64,000 nt of DNA from JAAFIP01 sp043766985 (GTDB lineage Bacteria; Pseudomonadota; Gammaproteobacteria; Burkholderiales; Burkholderiaceae_C): the NCBI GenBank assembly GCA_043766985.1, contig JAYUHM010000056.1, positions 1 through 64,000 on the forward strand, written 5' to 3'. The translations under genes were made by a program, and so were the position numbers. Below are positions 61,301 through 64,000 of the stretch, piece after piece. Under the pieces are notes generated by a model, which saw nothing but the letters and a program-made list of their open reading frames with translations, was not told where the DNA came from and searched no databases. How positions within the stretch are numbered: position 1 is the stretch's first letter; each line of letters starts with the position of its first letter.

Positions 61301-62162
61301 CGATGGGTTGACAGGCTATATAGTGGTAGCTGGTACAGGCCGTTTGCTGACGGCAGATGACGCCGATTTGACTAAAACTGCTTCCACACAAACGCAATCT
61401 GCTTACGGTTTGTGGGACAAGAGCACTTTTGGCGGAACTGTCACTTTTACAGCGATTGCTGATCGAAGCGTCTTGGTAGCCAGCACCACCAGCTTTAACA
61501 CCACCACCTATGCAACCTTTTACGATGTAGGACATGTTCGTGCCATCGACTGGAAAGGCACTGATCGCGGCTGGGTGCTGGACTACACTCTGTTAACGGG
61601 TCAGCGCTCTATTTACCCTATCGAAGCGCTAAGCACCTTAGTGCGGGTGGATACCATTGCCCCCAGAGCCTCCCAAACTAGTTGCACCATTACAGGTGAT
61701 ACGAAAGGCATCAATTACCTGATCAACCCCTTCACAGGTATTTGCAAGACCACACCTACCATAGATGTCAATCGAGACGGCGTTGTTAATGACTTTGATG
61801 GAACTGGTTGCACTTACACGGCTTTGGCGGACGGCTCTAATACGGTGTTACCTCTAGGGGGTTGTATTCCGAGTGCAACTAATTCATGTGAAGAACCAAA
61901 AGTATGCATAAAGAGTGATACTAATTCATGTAGTGAATGTGTAGCGACTGCAGCCAACAATTTTTGTACAATTTGCATACCAAGTGCGGCCAACAATTAT
62001 TGTGAACCACCTTGTAAGGATGGCTTGAAATATGTAACAGGCGCTAATGAAAGCACCCTAATCAGAGATGGCGAGTGCAAACCTACGTTTTGCGATCCTG
62101 CTACTGACCCATTCCAGTGCAATATGCGCAGAGATGTACGCCAACTCTTCTTACGCCAATAA
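58335..62162 (+). CDS. pilY1: Type IV pilus tip/biogenesis protein PilY1
   Basis: The 1275-residue protein has a signal peptide (about residues 1-29) and an N-terminal von Willebrand-like domain with MIDAS residues Asp53, Ser55, Ser57 (FIMDESGSMDW). The PilY1 beta-propeller occupies about residues 690-1140 (VGANDGMLHGFAENDGREVF, AYIPRTLLP). A calcium-binding loop DVNRDGVVNDFDG lies at about 1144-1156. The last 100 residues are a Cys-rich tail with repeated units (CIPSATNSCEE, CVATAANNFCTI, CIPSAANNYCEP), not part of the family's usual end. PilY1 sits at the pilus tip and serves adhesion and surface sensing. A GGAG lies 8 bases before the ATG. Confidence 0.92.
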   Translation: MKFAFTFIKHHFAGLLLLTSLMTSFGVGAQTLAQEPLLSRTVAVRPNLTFIMDESGSMDWECIYKKNPQNSFIKTASPLVLYQYGLAYDCLSDSFNDQTTVPVLQRSDYRFASPENNSLMYDSRKLYTTGISTTGALNSPSTAAWTDSNFSNGSAVIGVNNKGQNILKAGRAIYLAKPTFNIAAATTAAAFNNAANYDTYWVFTDGTFGFLAGGSASNIVVPQATNPLPTPTDRIDCGGAACTSAQEFQNIRNWYTYNSTRLKAAKVGVSIAFTGLPDSFRMNYLTLGEATRYVSSNTNIRSVKNYADTVNDFRTWLNGQSTANAVGTPLRQVLDIVGKDYRRTDNAGPWGNTPWSAGAEAAVDHISCRRSFAVMTTDGLWNDGPYTSSTGTNPYATAVDNVDSDGNQGLLITHLDGTTTYKYTPHDLTDPRNVGKADLTAGAGYNTTLADVAHYYWSTDLRSLVNNVSNGKPGSAPFWQNLSTYTVGFGVNGKLSATQLAAAKAGQGNWPQPIANDVSTADDLVHAAHNGGGEYISVNDATTFAADLRRILLSISGETSSQAGVAASTASLQAGTKKFVPFYTTGEWWGNLSAISINPKTGADITPPVWQVTSVDGNGAPTGTSTIPSATTRDVWVYVDRVKNAIEFKFTFLGTNSLIGTATNQLTTTFSQDMTDYIRGDRSKEGDGKPFRERKALLGDIVNSRPAFVKNTNDPLSAYANLPGTPGSTYTAYKSTKAARTEGVLFVGANDGMLHGFAENDGREVFAYIPRTLLPALHKLTSKDYPINHQFYVDGPVKESDAYIDAPYLNGATGTSVRWTNVLLGSTGAGAKSVFALDVTKPLTMKGQHVLWEVNNNSAGFAELGNVLFDIETGVTESGDWVAAVGNGYGSKSGKASLFLVNLANGTKTAELTAGTATANGLGGVRLVRNAKSQVVGAYAGDLQGNIWRFDLTGASSSDWKNGQLLFTAKSAANVIQPITAAPAVFARNDGLTGYIVVAGTGRLLTADDADLTKTASTQTQSAYGLWDKSTFGGTVTFTAIADRSVLVASTTSFNTTTYATFYDVGHVRAIDWKGTDRGWVLDYTLLTGQRSIYPIEALSTLVRVDTIAPRASQTSCTITGDTKGINYLINPFTGICKTTPTIDVNRDGVVNDFDGTGCTYTALADGSNTVLPLGGCIPSATNSCEEPKVCIKSDTNSCSECVATAANNFCTICIPSAANNYCEPPCKDGLKYVTGANESTLIRDGECKPTFCDPATDPFQCNMRRDVRQLFLRQ

Positions 62163-62165
62163 TCT

Positions 62166-62624
62166 ATGAAAACTATTTCGAAAACACAAAAAGGCTTTAC
62201 GCTCATAGAAATAATGATCGTAGTGGCAATTGTGGGCATATTAGCGAGTATTGCCCTGCCCTCCTACACAGAATATGTCCGGCGAGGTAAGCGTGCTGAT
62301 GCCAAAGCTGCGCTGTTGCAAGCAGGCCAGTACTTGCAGCGCTTTTACTCTGCCAATGACCGCTACAGCAAAGATAGAGCGGGTAATGCCGTGAATATTG
62401 CTGACTCATTGATATTCACGCCGCAAGGCTCCACGGCAGCCAATGCGTCATACGAGATTGACATTACAAACTCAACCTTTAACGATCAAGACTTCACCTT
62501 AAAAATGAAGCCAATTAACGGTATGGATGGCGATAGATGTGGCACATTCACGTTGACCAACTTGGGAGTTAAAAATATTTCCGGTCAAAGCGCTGGTGTT
62601 ACCCGGCAAGACTGTTGGCGGTAA
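62166..62624 (+). CDS. pilE: Minor type IV pilin PilE
   Basis: The 152-residue prepilin has a short leader MKTISKTQKG, then FTLIEIMIVVAIVGILASIA with Glu5 present. The C-terminal domain has the PilE pattern PSYTEYVRRGKRADAKAALL, then YLQRFYSANDRYSKD and the disulfide pair (DGDRCGTFTLTNLG, TRQDCWR). It begins 3 bases after pilY1, ending the operon before ribD. It is the minor PilE of environmental bacteria rather than the major pilin. Confidence 0.88.
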   Translation: MKTISKTQKGFTLIEIMIVVAIVGILASIALPSYTEYVRRGKRADAKAALLQAGQYLQRFYSANDRYSKDRAGNAVNIADSLIFTPQGSTAANASYEIDITNSTFNDQDFTLKMKPINGMDGDRCGTFTLTNLGVKNISGQSAGVTRQDCWR

Positions 62625-62630
62625 CACGCT

Positions 62631-63803
62631 TTGAATTTTCTTGCCCATGCTTTAACTTCGGCTGAGAATTCACTGTATTTATCCTCACCCAACCCTCGGG
62701 TTGGGTGTGTCGTTTCAGCAAACCATAACTCAGTACTCTCGGTAGGCCACACCCAACCCGCAGGCCTCGCTCACGCCGAAGTCATGGCGCTGCGCGACGC
62801 AGCGGCCAGGGGCTTCGCAGTCAAGGGCGCCACCGCCTATGTCACCCTGGAGCCCTGCTCGCACTACGGCCGCACCCCGCCCTGCTGCAATGCCCTCATC
62901 GACGCGGGCATCGCCAAAGTGGTGGTGGCTATTTTGGACCCCAACCCGCTGGTGGCGGGGCGGGGCGTGCAGATGCTGCGGGATGCCGGGATTGAGGTGG
63001 AGGTATTGCCAACCGACAGCCCTGAGGCCATTGCCTCGCGGGAGCTGAATATTGGCTTTTTTAGCCGCATGGTGCGCAAAACACCGTGGGTGCGGCTTAA
63101 AGTGGCGGCTTCGCTGGATGGGCAGACGGCTCTTGGCAATGGTAGCAGCCAGTGGATTACCGGGCCAACCGCGCGGGCGGATGGCCATGCCTGGCGGGCG
63201 CGGGCCTGTGCGGTGCTGACAGGCATCGGCACCGTGCTGCAAGATGACCCGCTGCTGGACGTGCGGCATGTGGACACGCCGCGACAGCCGCACTTGGTGA
63301 TTGTAGACAGCAAGCTGGAAACGCCGCTGGATGCGAAGTTGTTTTCTACTTTAGGTAAGCGCGCTGCGCCCAGTGAAGCGTTTGGTCTGTCGCAAGACGC
63401 TCTTAACTCAATAGCTGGTCGTGCCATATTTATATACGCTGCAGCCCCAAACGACGCAAAAAAGCAGGCTTTGGAGGCACTGGGTGCGCAGGTGATTTAC
63501 CTGCCCGATGCCCACGGCAAGGTCGATTTGGCCGCCATGATGCTGGACCTTGGGCGGCGTGAAATCAATGAGCTGCACGTAGAGGCGGGTTTCAAGCTCA
63601 ATGGCTCGCTGATTCGGGCGGGGTTGGTGGACGAGCTATTGGTCTACACCGCGCCAAAGCTGCTGGGCCCGGGCATGGGCATGGCCAACACGCCTGCGCT
63701 GGCGGCTTTGGGTGATGCGGTGCAACTGGACTTTAAATCGGCAGATTTAGTGGGTGAGGACCTGCGCATCGTGGCGCGGGTGCGCGGGCGGGACAGGTTT
63801 TAA
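62631..63803 (+). CDS. ribD: Bifunctional riboflavin biosynthesis deaminase/reductase
   Basis: The 390-residue enzyme carries out two steps of riboflavin synthesis. The deaminase half has zinc ligands His48 (LAHAEVMAL), Cys76 and Cys85 (LEPCSHYGRTPPC). The reductase half has WVRLKVAASLDGQTALGNGS and INELHVEAGFKLNGSLIRAG. The only suitable start is TTG at 62631, giving an N-terminus slightly shorter than usual; it follows pilE by 6 bases without a clear ribosome site. Residues about 262-274 (SIAGRAIFIYAAAP) come from a dispersed repeat in frame, in a loop of the reductase half. Confidence 0.92.
   Translation: MNFLAHALTSAENSLYLSSPNPRVGCVVSANHNSVLSVGHTQPAGLAHAEVMALRDAAARGFAVKGATAYVTLEPCSHYGRTPPCCNALIDAGIAKVVVAILDPNPLVAGRGVQMLRDAGIEVEVLPTDSPEAIASRELNIGFFSRMVRKTPWVRLKVAASLDGQTALGNGSSQWITGPTARADGHAWRARACAVLTGIGTVLQDDPLLDVRHVDTPRQPHLVIVDSKLETPLDAKLFSTLGKRAAPSEAFGLSQDALNSIAGRAIFIYAAAPNDAKKQALEALGAQVIYLPDAHGKVDLAAMMLDLGRREINELHVEAGFKLNGSLIRAGLVDELLVYTAPKLLGPGMGMANTPALAALGDAVQLDFKSADLVGEDLRIVARVRGRDRF
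63407..63450 (+). repeat. Dispersed repeat, degenerate copy 16, inside ribD
   Basis: CAATAGCTGGTCGTGCCAT, then ATTTATATACGCTGCAGCC. The 5' half is close to the consensus and the 3' half has drifted. It is translated in the same frame as the copy in the DUF1624 gene. Confidence 0.6.
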
Positions 63804-63846
63804 ATCCAGGCGGATTACCCAGTTTTTCGGCGTTTAGATGGCAAAA

Positions 63847-63895
63847 TAGGCCTCTAGCCCAATAGAACATAGCACAAGTTGCTATTGTATATATA
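63847..63895 (-). repeat. Dispersed AATAGC/TTGGGCT repeat, copy 17
   Basis: On the minus strand: CAATAGCAACTTGTGCTATG, then TTCTATTGGGCT, then AGAGGCCTATTTT. It lies between ribD and the presumed riboflavin synthase gene. Confidence 0.85.
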
Positions 63896-63993
63896 GCAAT
63901 CAGCTTTACCGGGCGAACTACCCTGACGGCGCTTTTCGAGGTTTCCGCGCCACCTTAGCGCCAAGCCGGTCTAAACCCTGCGAAAATAGCGGT

Positions 63994-64000
63994 ATGTTCA
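63994..64000 (+). CDS. Start of a probable riboflavin synthase gene, cut by the window end
   Basis: The last seven bases read ATG TTC A, the first codons of riboflavin synthase alpha (MFTGI) and a usual neighbour of ribD. The identification rests only on position and two codons. Confidence 0.35.

Noticed and set aside
63804..63993. FMN riboswitch between ribD and the presumed riboflavin synthase gene
   Set aside because: The conserved AGGGT and CGGCGGT-type blocks of the RFN element are absent; the gap holds a dispersed repeat instead.

Overview
The window looks like a chromosomal segment of a betaproteobacterium of the order Burkholderiales, most likely family Comamonadaceae (Rhodoferax/Polaromonas-like). 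This is inferred from the Bug-type tricarboxylate receptors (one intact, two decayed), the mosaic of GC-rich housekeeping genes, the minor type IV pilin cluster followed by ribD, and a short dispersed repeat carrying AATAGC..GCTAT and TTCTATTGGGCT cores that I believe, from general knowledge, is common in this family. No rRNA, tRNA, CRISPR array or complete insertion sequence was seen.

Layout. 1-4.2 kb: decayed accessory DNA with a doubly frameshifted Bug receptor, a GreA/GreB-like factor and a three-gene operon of two paralogous secreted proteins around a small lipoprotein. 4.2-9.1 kb: glutathione transferase plus acyl-CoA dehydrogenase, a FAD oxidoreductase, a LysR remnant, a small membrane protein and a ketopantoate-reductase-like gene. 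9.3-15.1 kb: TetR regulator, complete TRAP transporter (dctQ-dctM-dctP), type II dehydroquinase, shikimate dehydrogenase and a RidA-like protein, best read as uptake and catabolism of a quinate/shikimate-type compound. 15.1-23 kb: DODA-type dioxygenase, YpfJ-type metalloprotease, pyroglutamyl peptidase, ornithine-cyclodeaminase-family reductase, orthocaspase-MORN protein, ModA-like remnant and PhoD-like phosphatase. 23-25 kb: two related toxin-antitoxin pairs in divergent orientation. 25-31.7 kb: dcd, a DUF4393/Abi-alpha-like gene, glnD, map and a GT83-type glycosyltransferase. 31.7-34.9 kb: ExbD-ExbD-ExbB and a proline-rich TonB-like protein. 35-40 kb: purL and a DUF808 membrane protein.

40.1-45.5 kb is the standout: a two-gene cassette of more A/T-rich sequence. 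It starts at a consensus sigma-70 promoter whose -10 lies at the edge of a 30-bp perfect palindrome ending two bases before the first start codon. The first gene is an AAA ATPase with a DUF4143-like C-terminal half. The second, translationally coupled, is a 1353-residue NACHT/STAND-like NTPase with a long helical middle and a C-terminal PD-(D/E)XK-like nuclease motif. It abuts a truncated duplicate of a nearby Bug gene. I infer an anti-phage or conflict system, possibly undescribed.

45.5-55.3 kb: glutathione transferase, Bug receptor, DUF1624 membrane protein, DUF349 protein with an RGG-like tail, a candidate small RNA, a lytic transglycosylase, glyA and nrdR. 55.3-64 kb: minor pilin operon fimT-pilV-pilW-pilX-pilY1-pilE, then ribD and probably the first bases of the riboflavin synthase gene.

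The second major observation is the dispersed repeat: I count 17 copies in 64 kb. Five lie in frame inside protein genes (two in purL, one each in the DUF1624 gene, the DUF349 gene and ribD). Another supplies the apparent start codon of glnD, and others supply the stop codons of the RidA gene and the LysR remnant. A GGGGTCA-type hairpin family (one copy in purL) and a GC-rich double hairpin inside glnD suggest that repeat invasion of coding sequence is a general theme here.
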